A stretch of DNA of 18,843 nt from Hyphomicrobiales bacterium (GCA_947374125.1 CANCAR010000028.1:1-18843), one strand, 5' to 3'; shown: positions 5,954 through 14,710, counted from the stretch's first letter. Translations and numbers: made by a program. Notes: a model not told the origin generated them from the sequence alone.

Positions 5954-7852
5954 ATGGCTACCGGGAAGCAGATCAGCCACAGCCATATAGAAGGCCGAAA
6001 ATCAGGTTTTTTGACGTTGATGATCGGGTCTATCGGCGTTGTTTATGGTGATATTGGTACCAGTCCGCTTTACGCCTTCAAAGAGTCCGTTAAAGCCGCC
6101 ACCCATGGCCATGCTTCATTAGAAGAGGCCGCTTTCGGGGTTGTTTCGCTTATTTTTTGGGCGCTTATGATCATCGTAACGCTCAAATATGTCGTCATTA
6201 TGCTTCGAGCCGACAATAAGGGCGAAGGCGGAACGCTCAGCCTGATGGCGTTAGCCCAAAAGGCGATGGGCCGAAAAGGCGCCCTGATCCCGGTACTCGG
6301 AATCATCGGCGCGGCGCTTTTTTATGGTGACGCTGTGATAACGCCTGCTATTTCGGTTTTATCCGCGGTTGAAGGACTGAGCCTCGTCACCCCGGCCTTT
6401 GACCCTTACGTGGTCAGCATCAGCCTTGTAATTTTGGTCGGCCTGTTTGTGGTTCAGTCCCGCGGCACCGCAGCGGTTGGTGCATTTTTTGGTCCTGCGA
6501 TGACCGTTTGGTTTATCCTGCTTGGGCTTGGCGGTGCGGTACAGATTTTCGTGCATCCTGGCATATTGGCAGCCATTAATCCCTTGTACGGCGTTGAATT
6601 CATGCTTCACCACGGCATGCTCGGCGTTTTAACGCTTGGCTCGGTGTTTTTGGCTGTTACGGGCGCCGAGGCGCTTTATGCCGACCTCGGTCATTTTGGA
6701 CGCGGCCCCATCCGCGTGGCATGGCTCTACATCGCTTTCCCGTGCTTGGCGCTCAACTATTTTGGTCAAGGCGCGCTTGTGATGACTTCGCCTGAAGCGC
6801 TCGAAAATCCGTTCTTTTTTCTTTACCCTGAATGGGCACTGGTCCCGATGGTGATCATTGCAACGGTTGCTACCATTATAGCCAGTCAGGCCGTCATCAC
6901 GGGGGCTTTTTCGCTCACCCAACAGGCAGTTCAGCTTGGATTACTGCCTCGCTTTGATATTCGCGCAACCTCAGAGCTCGAGCGTGGTCAAATTTATATC
7001 CCTGGCGTCAACTGGTTGCTGCTAGCCGCCGTTCTATTGCTGGTTCAATTGTTCCGGACGTCGACCAGCCTCGCCGCCGCCTATGGCATTGCGGTTACGG
7101 GTACGATGGTGATTACGGCTGCGCTTGCTTTTATCGTCGCATGGAAGCTCTGGCGCATGCCGATCTGGGTCGCTGCCTGTATGATTACACCCTTTATGCT
7201 CATTGATCTCATATTCCTTGGTGCGAACTTAATGAAGGTGCTCGAAGGCGGATGGCTTCCCTTGCTGCTCGGCTTCTGTCTCATGGTGATCATGCTCACC
7301 TGGCGGCGTGGATCGGCTATTTTGTCTGAACGCACCCATCGGGATGAAGTCGAGCTCGGAAGTTTCGTTCAGATGCTCGAAAAGCGCCCACCAAATCGCG
7401 CGTCTGGGACCGCGGTGTTTCTCACCGGCAATGCCGACACGGTACCAAGCTCGCTTCTCCACAATTTGAAGCACAACAAGGTCCTTCATACCCAGAACGT
7501 CATCATGTCAGTGGAGACAGCCGATATTCCCTATGTGCAGATCGATGACCGGGCGACTGTCAGTCAAATTTCGGAAACATTCTTCGTCGTCAAGCTTCGG
7601 TTTGGCTTTATGGACGAGCCAAATATTCCAAAAGCCATCCCAAAGCTCAAAAAGCTTGGCTTAAAATTTGACGTGATGCAGACCTCGTTCTTTCTCTCCC
7701 GCCGACAATTGAAACGCGCCTCGCATTCCGACATGCCAGCCTGGCAAGACGGCTTGTTCATCTGGCTGGCGCGCCGCGCCCATGATGCATCAGCCTATTT
7801 CCACATTCCGTCCGACCGCGCCGTGGAAGTAGGTACACAGATCGGTATCTAA
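5954..7852 (+). CDS. kup: Kup (TrkD) low-affinity potassium transporter
   Basis: The product is 632 aa from the ATG at 5954 (MATGKQISH), which has GGAG about 10 bases upstream and matches the family's usual length. A longer frame from a GTG at 5885 has no ribosome site. It is an inner-membrane K+/H+ symporter of the KUP/HAK/KT family with about 12 membrane segments in residues 20-440 and a cytoplasmic C-terminal domain. Signature segments are intact: YGDIGTSPLYAFKE (31-44), ADNKGEGGTLSLMAL (86-100), FYGDAVITPAISVLSAVEG (123-141) and TGAEALYADLGHFG. The gene stands alone, preceded by the csp terminator and ending 6 bases from the convergent SDR gene. Confidence 0.97.
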   Translation: MATGKQISHSHIEGRKSGFLTLMIGSIGVVYGDIGTSPLYAFKESVKAATHGHASLEEAAFGVVSLIFWALMIIVTLKYVVIMLRADNKGEGGTLSLMALAQKAMGRKGALIPVLGIIGAALFYGDAVITPAISVLSAVEGLSLVTPAFDPYVVSISLVILVGLFVVQSRGTAAVGAFFGPAMTVWFILLGLGGAVQIFVHPGILAAINPLYGVEFMLHHGMLGVLTLGSVFLAVTGAEALYADLGHFGRGPIRVAWLYIAFPCLALNYFGQGALVMTSPEALENPFFFLYPEWALVPMVIIATVATIIASQAVITGAFSLTQQAVQLGLLPRFDIRATSELERGQIYIPGVNWLLLAAVLLLVQLFRTSTSLAAAYGIAVTGTMVITAALAFIVAWKLWRMPIWVAACMITPFMLIDLIFLGANLMKVLEGGWLPLLLGFCLMVIMLTWRRGSAILSERTHRDEVELGSFVQMLEKRPPNRASGTAVFLTGNADTVPSSLLHNLKHNKVLHTQNVIMSVETADIPYVQIDDRATVSQISETFFVVKLRFGFMDEPNIPKAIPKLKKLGLKFDVMQTSFFLSRRQLKRASHSDMPAWQDGLFIWLARRAHDASAYFHIPSDRAVEVGTQIGI

Positions 7853-7858
7853 ACCGAG

Positions 7859-8563
7859 CTAAACCGAACGCATCAGCCCGCCATCGACCTTCAAACTTTG
7901 CCCAGTGATATAACCCGCCCCATCGGACGCTAAAAAGGCGACCGTGGCGGCAATCTCGGCGCTGGTGCCATAGCGTTTCATCGGCACGCCTTGGCGGCGT
8001 TCATCAACTTGCGGCAGGCTGTCGATCCAGCCCGGTAAAATGTTATTCATGCGAACATTGTCAGCTGCGTATTGATCCGCAAAAAGCTTGGTAAAAGCCG
8101 CAAGCCCCGCACGAAATACCGCAGAGGTTGGAAACATCGGACTTGGCTCAGCCACCCATGCGGTCGAAATATTGATGATGGTCCCTGATTTCTGCGCCTG
8201 CATGATGGGCGTCACGATCCGCGTCGCGCGGATCACGTTCATCAGGTAAACATCCATCCCCGTGTGCCACTGCTCATCCGTAATCTCGAGTAAGGCGGCC
8301 CTCGGGCCATGGCCGGCACTGTTGACGAGCACATCAATGCGGCCCCAGCGCGCAACTGCCAGATCGGCCAGCCGTTTCATATCATCATTCGATTGGTTTG
8401 AGCCCGTAACCCCAATCCCGCCCAGCTCCACGGCCAAAGCCTCGCCTTTGCCAGATGAGGATAGAATGGCAACTTCAAAACCATCAGCCGCCAATCGGCG
8501 GGCCGATTCCGCGCCCATACCACTACCGCCGGCCGTAATGAGCGCCACTTTTTTCGTTGTCAT
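7859..8563 (-). CDS. Divergent short-chain dehydrogenase/reductase lacking the canonical triad
   Basis: The product is 234 aa from the ATG at 8561-8563 (MTTKKVAL), with GGGGAG about 8 bases upstream; a start five codons earlier has no such site. The Rossmann motif TAGGSGMG (10-17) is a variant of TGxxxGxG. NSAG (81-84) replaces NNAG, and Asn109 is kept. Aligned on spacing, the Ser-Tyr-Lys triad positions are Thr134, Ser147 and Arg151, so the catalytic Tyr and Lys are absent. The C-terminal part (RMNNILPGWIDS, LASDGAGYITGQSLKVDGG) is typical of classical SDRs. NAD(P) binding is likely, but ordinary reductase chemistry is doubtful. It is convergent with kup and divergent from the ABC exporter operon. 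Substrate is unknown. Confidence 0.88.
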   Translation of the reverse strand: MTTKKVALITAGGSGMGAESARRLAADGFEVAILSSSGKGEALAVELGGIGVTGSNQSNDDMKRLADLAVARWGRIDVLVNSAGHGPRAALLEITDEQWHTGMDVYLMNVIRATRIVTPIMQAQKSGTIINISTAWVAEPSPMFPTSAVFRAGLAAFTKLFADQYAADNVRMNNILPGWIDSLPQVDERRQGVPMKRYGTSAEIAATVAFLASDGAGYITGQSLKVDGGLMRSV

Positions 8564-8717
8564 TCCGCTTCTCCCCATCGTTCATGAGTACCATCGCGCC
8601 ACCTTCCGGTCTGATGGGTCTAAGGTCAACGCCTCAGATGCGTGAATTCAATCGCGCGGCCGAGAATTGTTTCATATCAAGTCATACTGGGGCAAAAGCC
8701 GCTATCATCCCTAAACC

Positions 8718-9965
8718 ATGCAGACGTCACAGCCCCCCACTGGAGTAAAACGCGCGCTCGGCTTTCTCTGGGCCCATCGCTGGTTCAGCCTTGCTGTGCT
8801 GGTTCTCATAACGTTTGGCAGTTGGGCTGGCCTTCGAGCGCTCCTCGGGCCCGAAGTGGTGGTTGAGCAGGTTAAGCGCGGCAATCTGGTCAAAACAATT
8901 GTTGCGAGCGGCCATTTTGAAACCCCCTATCGCGTCGAAATCGGCAGCCAGATGGCCGGAATCGTCACGGATGTGTTGGTCGAAGAGGGCCAGAGCGTGA
9001 AAGCCGGTGATGCGTTGATCCGGCTTGATGCAAGGGAAGTCAACGCTTCCGTTATTCAAGCGGAAGGGGGGTTGGCCCAAGCCAAAGCCCGCATCAGACA
9101 GTTAAACGACCTCACTTTGCCGGCCGCCAAATCCGCGCTCGCACAAGCCCAAGCCTCACTGGTCGATGCCCAAAATACCTTTGACCGAACCTCCGCACTC
9201 TTCAAAAATGGCTTTTCGCCCAATGCAGCACTTGATGAGGCACAAAAAAATCTCGATGTCGCCAAAGCTCAAGTTCGAAGCGCAGAATTGCAGGTATTTA
9301 CAGCTAGCCCCGGCGGCAGTGATTATGTGGTTGCTGAAACCCAAGTCAATCAAGCCTCCGCAACCCTTGAGGCTGCCCGATCACGGTTAACCTACACGAC
9401 CATATCAGCCCCAAGAGACGGCATATTAATCAGCCGAACCGTCGAAAAAGGATCGGTCGTATCAACCGGAAAAGCGCTGCTCATTCTAGCCCCCAATGGC
9501 ATCAGCCAGCTGGTCATCGGCGTTGATGAGAAAAACCTGGGCCTCATTGCGCTTGGCGAAAAAGCCATCGCGTCCGCCGACGCCTTCCCCGAGCAAAAAT
9601 TCGAGGCTAGCGTCAGCTATATCAACCCGTCCGTCGATATCACCCGGGCCTCCATCGAGGTGAAGCTGCTCGTCGCCGACCCTCCCGCCTTTCTTCGGCA
9701 AGACATGACCGTTTCCGTGGATATCGAGGTCGGCCGTCGCGACAACGCGATCATTATCGGCACCCGCTTTGTCCATGATTTGCAAAATGGCAAGCCATGG
9801 GTGCTGGCCGTCGAGAGAGGTCGCGCCGTCAAGCGCCCGGTTACCGCCGGCCTACGAGGTTTGAGTGATGTCGAAATACTGACCGGACTATCAGAAGGCG
9901 ATCAGGTGGTTCCTTCGCTTTCCGGCGTTGTGTCCGGCCAACGCATCAGGCCCGTTCTACCATGA
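8718..9965 (+). CDS. Periplasmic adaptor (HlyD/MacA type) of an ABC exporter
   Basis: The product is 415 aa. An N-terminal membrane anchor (about 22-42, FSLAVLVLITFGSWAGL) leads into the beta-barrel and lipoyl half (GSQMAGIVTDVLVEEGQSV, 76-94), then a long Ala/Gln-rich coiled coil (about 105-250). The second lipoyl half follows (TTISAPRDGILISRTVEKGS), and then the beta-barrel and membrane-proximal domains. This is the order of MacA/HlyD fusion proteins that link an inner-membrane pump to an outer-membrane channel. The start has no good Shine-Dalgarno sequence. The stop overlaps the permease start by 4 bases (ATGA), so translation is coupled. No outer-membrane channel gene is present, so a shared TolC-like protein would be needed. 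Confidence 0.9.
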   Translation: MQTSQPPTGVKRALGFLWAHRWFSLAVLVLITFGSWAGLRALLGPEVVVEQVKRGNLVKTIVASGHFETPYRVEIGSQMAGIVTDVLVEEGQSVKAGDALIRLDAREVNASVIQAEGGLAQAKARIRQLNDLTLPAAKSALAQAQASLVDAQNTFDRTSALFKNGFSPNAALDEAQKNLDVAKAQVRSAELQVFTASPGGSDYVVAETQVNQASATLEAARSRLTYTTISAPRDGILISRTVEKGSVVSTGKALLILAPNGISQLVIGVDEKNLGLIALGEKAIASADAFPEQKFEASVSYINPSVDITRASIEVKLLVADPPAFLRQDMTVSVDIEVGRRDNAIIIGTRFVHDLQNGKPWVLAVERGRAVKRPVTAGLRGLSDVEILTGLSEGDQVVPSLSGVVSGQRIRPVLP

Positions 9966-11188
9966 ACCGCTGGCTTCCCTTTGAATGGATCGCTGCGACA
10001 CGCTTCCTGTTGGAGGGAAAACTACAAACCCTGTTCATTATGGTGGGCATTTCAATCGGTGTCGGAGTGATCGTCTTTATGTCGGCCATGCTTACAGGCC
10101 TCCAAGCTAATTTCATCAAGCGCGTGCTCACCTCGCAAGCCCAAATTCAAATCCTACCGCCCGATCAATTGGCCCGCCCTTTGCGCAACAAAGCAGGCGA
10201 AGTCGAAGATGCCATCATCCAACGTCCTAGCCAGCGGCAAGTCTCGATCGATCAATGGCAGCGCATCCGCAAACAACTCGAAACAATGCCTGAAATTGTA
10301 ACCGTCGCCCCCACCGCAACGGGATCAGCGCTGGCCAAACGGGGCGATGCGAGCCGAGCCATTACGCTCAATGGCGTGGAGCCGGAAAGCTATTTCCAAG
10401 TCGTGCATGTGCCGGATTACATCATCCAGGGCCAATCAAGACTGCTCAGCGACGATATCCTTATCGGCATCGAGCTCGCCAAAGATCTTGGAGCCAATCT
10501 CGGCGACAAGCTTAACATTACTACCTCGTCGGGCGGCTCGCGTATTCTTTCCATTGTTGGCTTGCTGGATTTTGGCAATAAAGGGGCGAATTCGCGCAGC
10601 ACCTTTGTCTCGCTTAGAACCGCGCAATCCCTGCTCGGACTGCTTGGCGGCGTCACCACGCTCGATCTGAACCTGAAAGATATTTATGCCGCCGAGGAGT
10701 TGGCGCAGTCTGTTCAATCCTCCAATGACGTGATTGCGGATAGCTGGATCAAAACTAACGCACAGTTTTTCACCGCCATACGGGCGCAGAATTTAACCAA
10801 TATGGTGATCCGGGTCTTTGTCGGCCTGTCCGTTGCCTTCGGCATTGCAGCTGTGCTGGTCGTCTCCGTCATCCAACGCTCCCGCGACATTGGCATTCTA
10901 AGAGCCATGGGCACATCACGCGCGCAGATTTTGCGGATATTTCTTATTCAAGGCGGCGTGTTGGGGTTTTTAGGATCATTGGTCGGTTCCGCCCTCGGCG
11001 CTGCTGCGCTGATTTATTGGCATTCCGCGGCACGACAGGCCGATGGCAGCGAATTGTTCCCCCTGGTCATCGAGTTTCAGCTCTTTGTCTGGACCGCCGT
11101 TCTGGCGACGTTTACCGGACTGCTCGCGGCCATGGCCCCAGCATTGCGCGCGGCCAAACTCGATCCTGTGGTGGCGATCCGTGGCTGA
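9962..11188 (+). CDS. ABC exporter permease, MacB/LolC-FtsX type
   Basis: The product is 408 aa, starting within the adaptor's stop codon (ATGA). It has the four-helix FtsX/MacB layout: TM1 near residues 20-45 (TLFIMVGISIGVGVIVFMSA), a large periplasmic domain (about 50-275), then three C-terminal helices. These include IRVFVGLSVAFGIAAVLVVS, the coupling-helix segment RDIGILRAMGTSRAQILRIF, and a final helix before LDPVVAIRG. There is no fused ATPase; the nucleotide-binding subunit is the next gene, as in DevBCA or LolCDE systems and unlike MacB itself. Permeases of this type work by mechanotransmission rather than by a membrane-crossing channel. The substrate cannot be inferred. Confidence 0.92.
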   Translation: MNRWLPFEWIAATRFLLEGKLQTLFIMVGISIGVGVIVFMSAMLTGLQANFIKRVLTSQAQIQILPPDQLARPLRNKAGEVEDAIIQRPSQRQVSIDQWQRIRKQLETMPEIVTVAPTATGSALAKRGDASRAITLNGVEPESYFQVVHVPDYIIQGQSRLLSDDILIGIELAKDLGANLGDKLNITTSSGGSRILSIVGLLDFGNKGANSRSTFVSLRTAQSLLGLLGGVTTLDLNLKDIYAAEELAQSVQSSNDVIADSWIKTNAQFFTAIRAQNLTNMVIRVFVGLSVAFGIAAVLVVSVIQRSRDIGILRAMGTSRAQILRIFLIQGGVLGFLGSLVGSALGAAALIYWHSAARQADGSELFPLVIEFQLFVWTAVLATFTGLLAAMAPALRAAKLDPVVAIRG

Positions 11189-11870
11189 TCCCATCCTGTC
11201 GCTTTCAAACATCACCAAGGTCTATAATCTTGGCTTACCCGCCGAAGTCACCGTTTTGCATGACATCGATCTTGAAATCGAAAAGGGTGAGTTCGTTGCC
11301 ATTATGGGCCCATCCGGATCTGGCAAAAGCACACTTTTGAACATTATCGGACTTTTAGACCGCCCAACCGCAGGCACGCTCATGATCAATGGCCAAGATA
11401 CCAGCGGGCTTCAAGACGCCGAACTCACGCATTTACGGGGGCATAAAATCGGCTTCGTCTTCCAATATCACTATCTCATTTCAGCCTTCACCGCGCTTGA
11501 GAACGTCATGATGCCGATGCTGGTCGATCACGGCTTTCAAACCCAATCAGCCGAGAAGCGCGCGATGGAACTGATCGGGCGGGTAGGATTAACGAGCGTC
11601 GCCTATAATCAATCGAACAACATGTCAGGTGGCCAACAACAACGCGTCGCCATCGCGCGCGGCCTCGCGATGAATCCAGATATTCTTTTAGCGGATGAGC
11701 CAACGGGAAATCTGGATACGGAGAATGCCAAAAGCGTCTTCGATTTGATGCGGGAAGTGAACCATTCAAGCCGCATGAGCATTCTGCTGATCACGCATAA
11801 TCTCGATCTTGCCCAACAATGCGACCGCATTATCCGCGTCGTCGATGGCCGCATAAAGAACGATGCCTAG
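11181..11870 (+). CDS. ABC exporter ATP-binding protein (MacB/LolD/DevA type)
   Basis: The product is 229 aa from a GTG at 11181 that overlaps the permease end by 8 bases. A longer open frame to 11043 lies inside the permease gene and is not protein-like. Motifs are in order: Walker A GPSGSGKST (43-51), Q-loop Gln95 in GFVFQYHYL, signature MSGGQQQRV (148-156, Met for the usual Leu), Walker B ILLADEP (168-174), D-loop GNLDT and H-loop His206 (LLITHN). The Q-loop surroundings (YHYLISAFTALENVMMP) are typical of the LolD/MacB branch. It energises the permease encoded upstream. Its end is 13 bases from the convergent Fsr gene. Confidence 0.95.
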   Translation: MADPILSLSNITKVYNLGLPAEVTVLHDIDLEIEKGEFVAIMGPSGSGKSTLLNIIGLLDRPTAGTLMINGQDTSGLQDAELTHLRGHKIGFVFQYHYLISAFTALENVMMPMLVDHGFQTQSAEKRAMELIGRVGLTSVAYNQSNNMSGGQQQRVAIARGLAMNPDILLADEPTGNLDTENAKSVFDLMREVNHSSRMSILLITHNLDLAQQCDRIIRVVDGRIKNDA

Positions 11871-11883
11871 CGCTCATTCACAC

Positions 11884-13089
11884 TCAGACACGTCGATCCT
11901 TCGGCAAAAATACCGTGAGCAGCCCAACCAAGGGCAAGAATGCAGCAATGCGATAAACGAACTCAATGCTCGTCTGGTCCGCAATCGCGCCTAAGAGTGC
12001 TGCTCCTAAGCCACCCATGCCAAACGCAAAGCCAAAGAAAAGCCCCGATACGGCACCCACTTTATGCGGCACCAATTCCTGCGCGAAAACCACAATCGCA
12101 GGGAAGGCCGATGATAAAATAAGCCCGATCACCACGCTCAACCCAATCGTCCAGCCAAGCCCGACATAGGGTAGCGCCAAGGTAAAAGGCAAAACGCCCA
12201 GAATAGAGAACCAGATCACATTCCGGCGACCAAACCGATCTCCAATTGGGCCGCCCGCAATCGTCCCCGCCGCAACCGCACCCAAAAACACAAACAACAA
12301 AATCTGCGCATCCCGGACAGAAACGTCAAAATGTTCAATGAGGTAAAAGGTGTAGAAATTCGATAGGCTCGCCATATAGAGAAATTTCGAGAAAACCAGC
12401 GCTGATAAAATAACCAACGAAACGCCCACTCGACGCGGTGAATGCGCCGAGGGGATCACCGTCAACGGCTTTCCACCCAAACTGCGCCTGCGGGTCTGAT
12501 ACCAAAATCCAACCCTCAGCAGAATGATAATGCCTGCCAACGCCAACAGCGCAAACCATGCAATCGCCCCCTGCCCGCCGGGCAAAATGATAAAGGCTGC
12601 GAGCAAGGGTCCGATCGCTGAGCCCACATTGCCACCAACCTGAAACAGCGACTGCGCCATGCCGTGCCGTCCACCCGACGCCATCCGCGCCACACGGGAC
12701 GATTCAGGGTGAAAGATCGAAGAGCCAATCCCGATCAAAGCCACGGCCAGCAAAATAAGTGGGAAACTTGCTGCCTGCGAAAGCGCGAGTAAGCCTGCAA
12801 GCGTAAATCCCATCCCAACCGCCAGCGAAAAAGGCTGGCCTTTGCGGTCTGTGATATGTCCGATGATCGGCTGGAGGATTGAGGCCGTGCCCTGCCAAGT
12901 GAGCGTGATCAACCCAATCTCAGCGAATGTAAGTCCATAAGACTGCTTTAAGATCGGATAGATCGAAGGGACGAGGGACTGGATCGTGTCGTTGAGCATA
13001 TGCCCAACCGAGATGGCGATGAGAATTTGATAGGCCGTCATGGGCGCGTTTGGCGCTTTATCTTCCAAAGCTCCGCCTGCCGTCGTCAT
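11884..13089 (-). CDS. fsr: MFS efflux pump, fosmidomycin resistance protein (Fsr) family
   Basis: The product is 401 aa from the ATG at 13087-13089, with GGAG about 8 bases upstream. It is a 12-helix major facilitator. The N-terminal half matches E. coli Fsr closely as I recall it: GHMLNDTIQSLVPSIYPILK, LTFAEIGLITLTWQGTAS, GSSIFHPESSRVARMASGG and FQVGGNVGSAIGPLLAA. The loop 2-3 motif is GHITDRKGQ and the second-half equivalent GPIGDRFGRRN. In E. coli, Fsr exports fosmidomycin, an inhibitor of the MEP isoprenoid pathway; the natural substrate is unknown. It is convergent with the ABC exporter and divergent from the B12-regulated transporter. Confidence 0.92.
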   Translation of the reverse strand: MTTAGGALEDKAPNAPMTAYQILIAISVGHMLNDTIQSLVPSIYPILKQSYGLTFAEIGLITLTWQGTASILQPIIGHITDRKGQPFSLAVGMGFTLAGLLALSQAASFPLILLAVALIGIGSSIFHPESSRVARMASGGRHGMAQSLFQVGGNVGSAIGPLLAAFIILPGGQGAIAWFALLALAGIIILLRVGFWYQTRRRSLGGKPLTVIPSAHSPRRVGVSLVILSALVFSKFLYMASLSNFYTFYLIEHFDVSVRDAQILLFVFLGAVAAGTIAGGPIGDRFGRRNVIWFSILGVLPFTLALPYVGLGWTIGLSVVIGLILSSAFPAIVVFAQELVPHKVGAVSGLFFGFAFGMGGLGAALLGAIADQTSIEFVYRIAAFLPLVGLLTVFLPKDRRV

Positions 13090-13264
13090 GCCACTGCTCC
13101 AAATTCCGAACGCGCTATCACTGGCATAAAGTAAATCGATGCCTCTGACGACAAGCGGTAGCGCAGAGCTCCTTTGCAGCCAACGCCAAGAAGTTCATGA
13201 TTTGGCTTAGAGCCCTTCGCTTTCGCTCTGGTGATCCGAAGCTTCTCCTGTTAGCTTGCTCATC

Positions 13265-13435
13265 GATAGTTCCTCTAACGAGGATTGAAAGGGAACACGG
13301 TGCGGGGGTAACCCTAAATCCGAGGCTGCCCCCGCAACTGTGAGCGGAGAGCGAGCTGCCAATCTTGGTCACTGGGGTAACCCCCGGGAAGGCCGGCAGC
13401 AAGCATTGACCCGCGAAGTCAGGAGACCTGCTATC
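13265..13435 (+). promoter_or_regulatory. Cobalamin (adenosylcobalamin) riboswitch
   Basis: The conserved elements are in order: TTGAAAGGGAA (13285-13295), CGGTGCGGGGGTAACCC, GCTGCCCCCGCAACTGTGAG (13325-13344), TCACTGGGG, GGGAAGGC (13386-13393) and the B12 box GAAGTCAGGAGACCTGCT (13415-13432). GATAG (13265-13269) can pair with CTATC (13431-13435) to close P1. The aptamer is on the same strand as the NiCoT gene, with its 3' end 67 bases before that ATG, so it is expected to reduce transporter synthesis when B12 is plentiful. The 5' part of this gap (13090-13264) holds only the divergent promoters and no gene. Confidence 0.95.
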
Positions 13436-13500
13436 ACCATCGCGGCCAGACCGGATGATCCGGCCAGACTGCATCGTGACCATAGGACCATGCGAGGGTG
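13435..13500 (+). promoter_or_regulatory. Candidate expression platform of the B12 riboswitch
   Basis: Directly after the B12 box, CACCATCGC (13435-13443) can pair with GCGAGGGTG (13492-13500) at 8 of 9 positions. The second element contains the Shine-Dalgarno GAGGG just before the ATG at 13503. Between them lies a small hairpin CCGGA-TGA-TCCGG (13451-13463) and a direct repeat of GGCCAGAC. There is no stem followed by a U-run. The layout therefore suggests control of translation initiation rather than transcription termination. The pairing is found by eye and not folded. Confidence 0.4.
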
Positions 13501-13502
13501 TC

Positions 13503-14570
13503 ATGTCCGGTTTTCGTTTCCCCGCTTTCAAGCGAAGCGGCTTGAGCTTTAGGCAGCGTATCGCCACGCTGTTTGTCTCGCTCGTTGTTGCCAATCTCCT
13601 CGTTTGGATTTGGGCATTGGTGGTGCTTCGCGATAATCCCGTTCTGCTTGGCACCGCATTTCTGGCCTACACCTTTGGGCTACGCCATGCAGTCGATGCC
13701 GATCATATCGCGGCCATTGACAATGCCACGCGAAAATTGATGCAGGATGGCACGCGGCCCGTGGCGCTTGGCCTGTTCTTTTCGCTTGGGCATTCGACCA
13801 TTGTTATCGTCATGTCGGTGCTTGTTGGCTTTACCGCCTTCAATCTGAGCGAAAGCGTCCCCGAGCTAAAACAGGTTGGGGGTATCGTCGGCACGCTCGC
13901 ATCCGCAGGCTTTTTGTTTTTTCTGGCCTTTTTCAATATTCTGATTTTCCGTTCGACCTACCGCACCTTCAAGGCGGTCAAAGCGGGTAAGACGATTGCA
14001 GCCGCTGAAATGGATATGTTGCTGAGTGGTACTGGCTTTCTCACGCGGATATTTCGTTCCCTGTTTCAGAAGGTCTCGAAAAGCTGGCATCTTTTTCCCA
14101 TCGGCTTTTTGTTCGGTCTTGGCTTTGATACGGCAACGGAAGTGGCCTTGTTCGGCATTTCCGCCGCGCAAGTCATGGATGGCCAGTCTTTCGCCGTCGT
14201 TCTTGTATTCCCGGCGCTGTTCACTGTCGCCATGTCGCTGGTGGATACCACCGACGGCGTGCTGATGATTGGTGCCTATGGCTGGGCCTATGACAGACCT
14301 ATCCGCAAACTATTCTACAATATGACCATTACCGCCGTTTCCATTCTTGTAGCCCTGCTGATTGGCGGCATCGAGACGCTCGGACTCATTGGCGAAAAAC
14401 TCGGCCTTGAGGGCGATTTCTGGGAAGTAATCGGCATTCTGGCCGGTAATTTTGGCGTGCTCGGCTATGTCATCATCGGCGTGTTCATCGTGAGTTGGCT
14501 GGTCTCCGTCGCCATTTATCGGCTGAAAGGCTACGGCGATATGGAGCAGTCGCCCGCTATTGCTGAATAG
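13503..14570 (+). CDS. NiCoT-family nickel/cobalt permease, probably cobalt
   Basis: The product is 355 aa from the ATG at 13503, which has GAGGG about 5 bases upstream; a longer frame runs back toward the riboswitch. It is an eight-helix inner-membrane permease. The family signature H-x4-D-H is seen in RHAVDADHIAAIDN (61-74), and further signatures are LFFSLGHST (91-99), FGLGFDTATEVALF (204-217) and MSLVDTTDG (244-252). Members import Ni2+, Co2+ or both (HoxN, NixA, NhlF types). Control by a B12 riboswitch argues that cobalt for cobalamin synthesis is the physiological cargo. The 140-base gap after the stop holds a CGGCTG/CAGCCG stem (14582-14619) without a U-run. Confidence 0.95.
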   Translation: MSGFRFPAFKRSGLSFRQRIATLFVSLVVANLLVWIWALVVLRDNPVLLGTAFLAYTFGLRHAVDADHIAAIDNATRKLMQDGTRPVALGLFFSLGHSTIVIVMSVLVGFTAFNLSESVPELKQVGGIVGTLASAGFLFFLAFFNILIFRSTYRTFKAVKAGKTIAAAEMDMLLSGTGFLTRIFRSLFQKVSKSWHLFPIGFLFGLGFDTATEVALFGISAAQVMDGQSFAVVLVFPALFTVAMSLVDTTDGVLMIGAYGWAYDRPIRKLFYNMTITAVSILVALLIGGIETLGLIGEKLGLEGDFWEVIGILAGNFGVLGYVIIGVFIVSWLVSVAIYRLKGYGDMEQSPAIAE

Positions 14571-14710
14571 CGGATGGCAATCGGCTGAACGTCTGAACAC
14601 TGCATTAAGTGCACAGCCGCATCGCATCGTTGGGTGATGACGCGCGCATCAGGACGGCATAGGAAAGAGGGGCGTTCGGACTGCCCCGATGCCCCTACGG
14701 AAAATCTTCC

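Noticed and set aside
11043..11180. Longer N terminus for the ABC ATPase
   Set aside because: This part lies inside the permease gene and reads as a Trp/Pro/Arg-rich shadow; the GTG at 11181 gives the usual length and an operon-style overlap.
13118..13654. Minus-strand 178-codon frame across the riboswitch and the NiCoT start
   Set aside because: It is antisense to a conserved riboswitch and a clear transporter gene, and its translation has no protein-like features.
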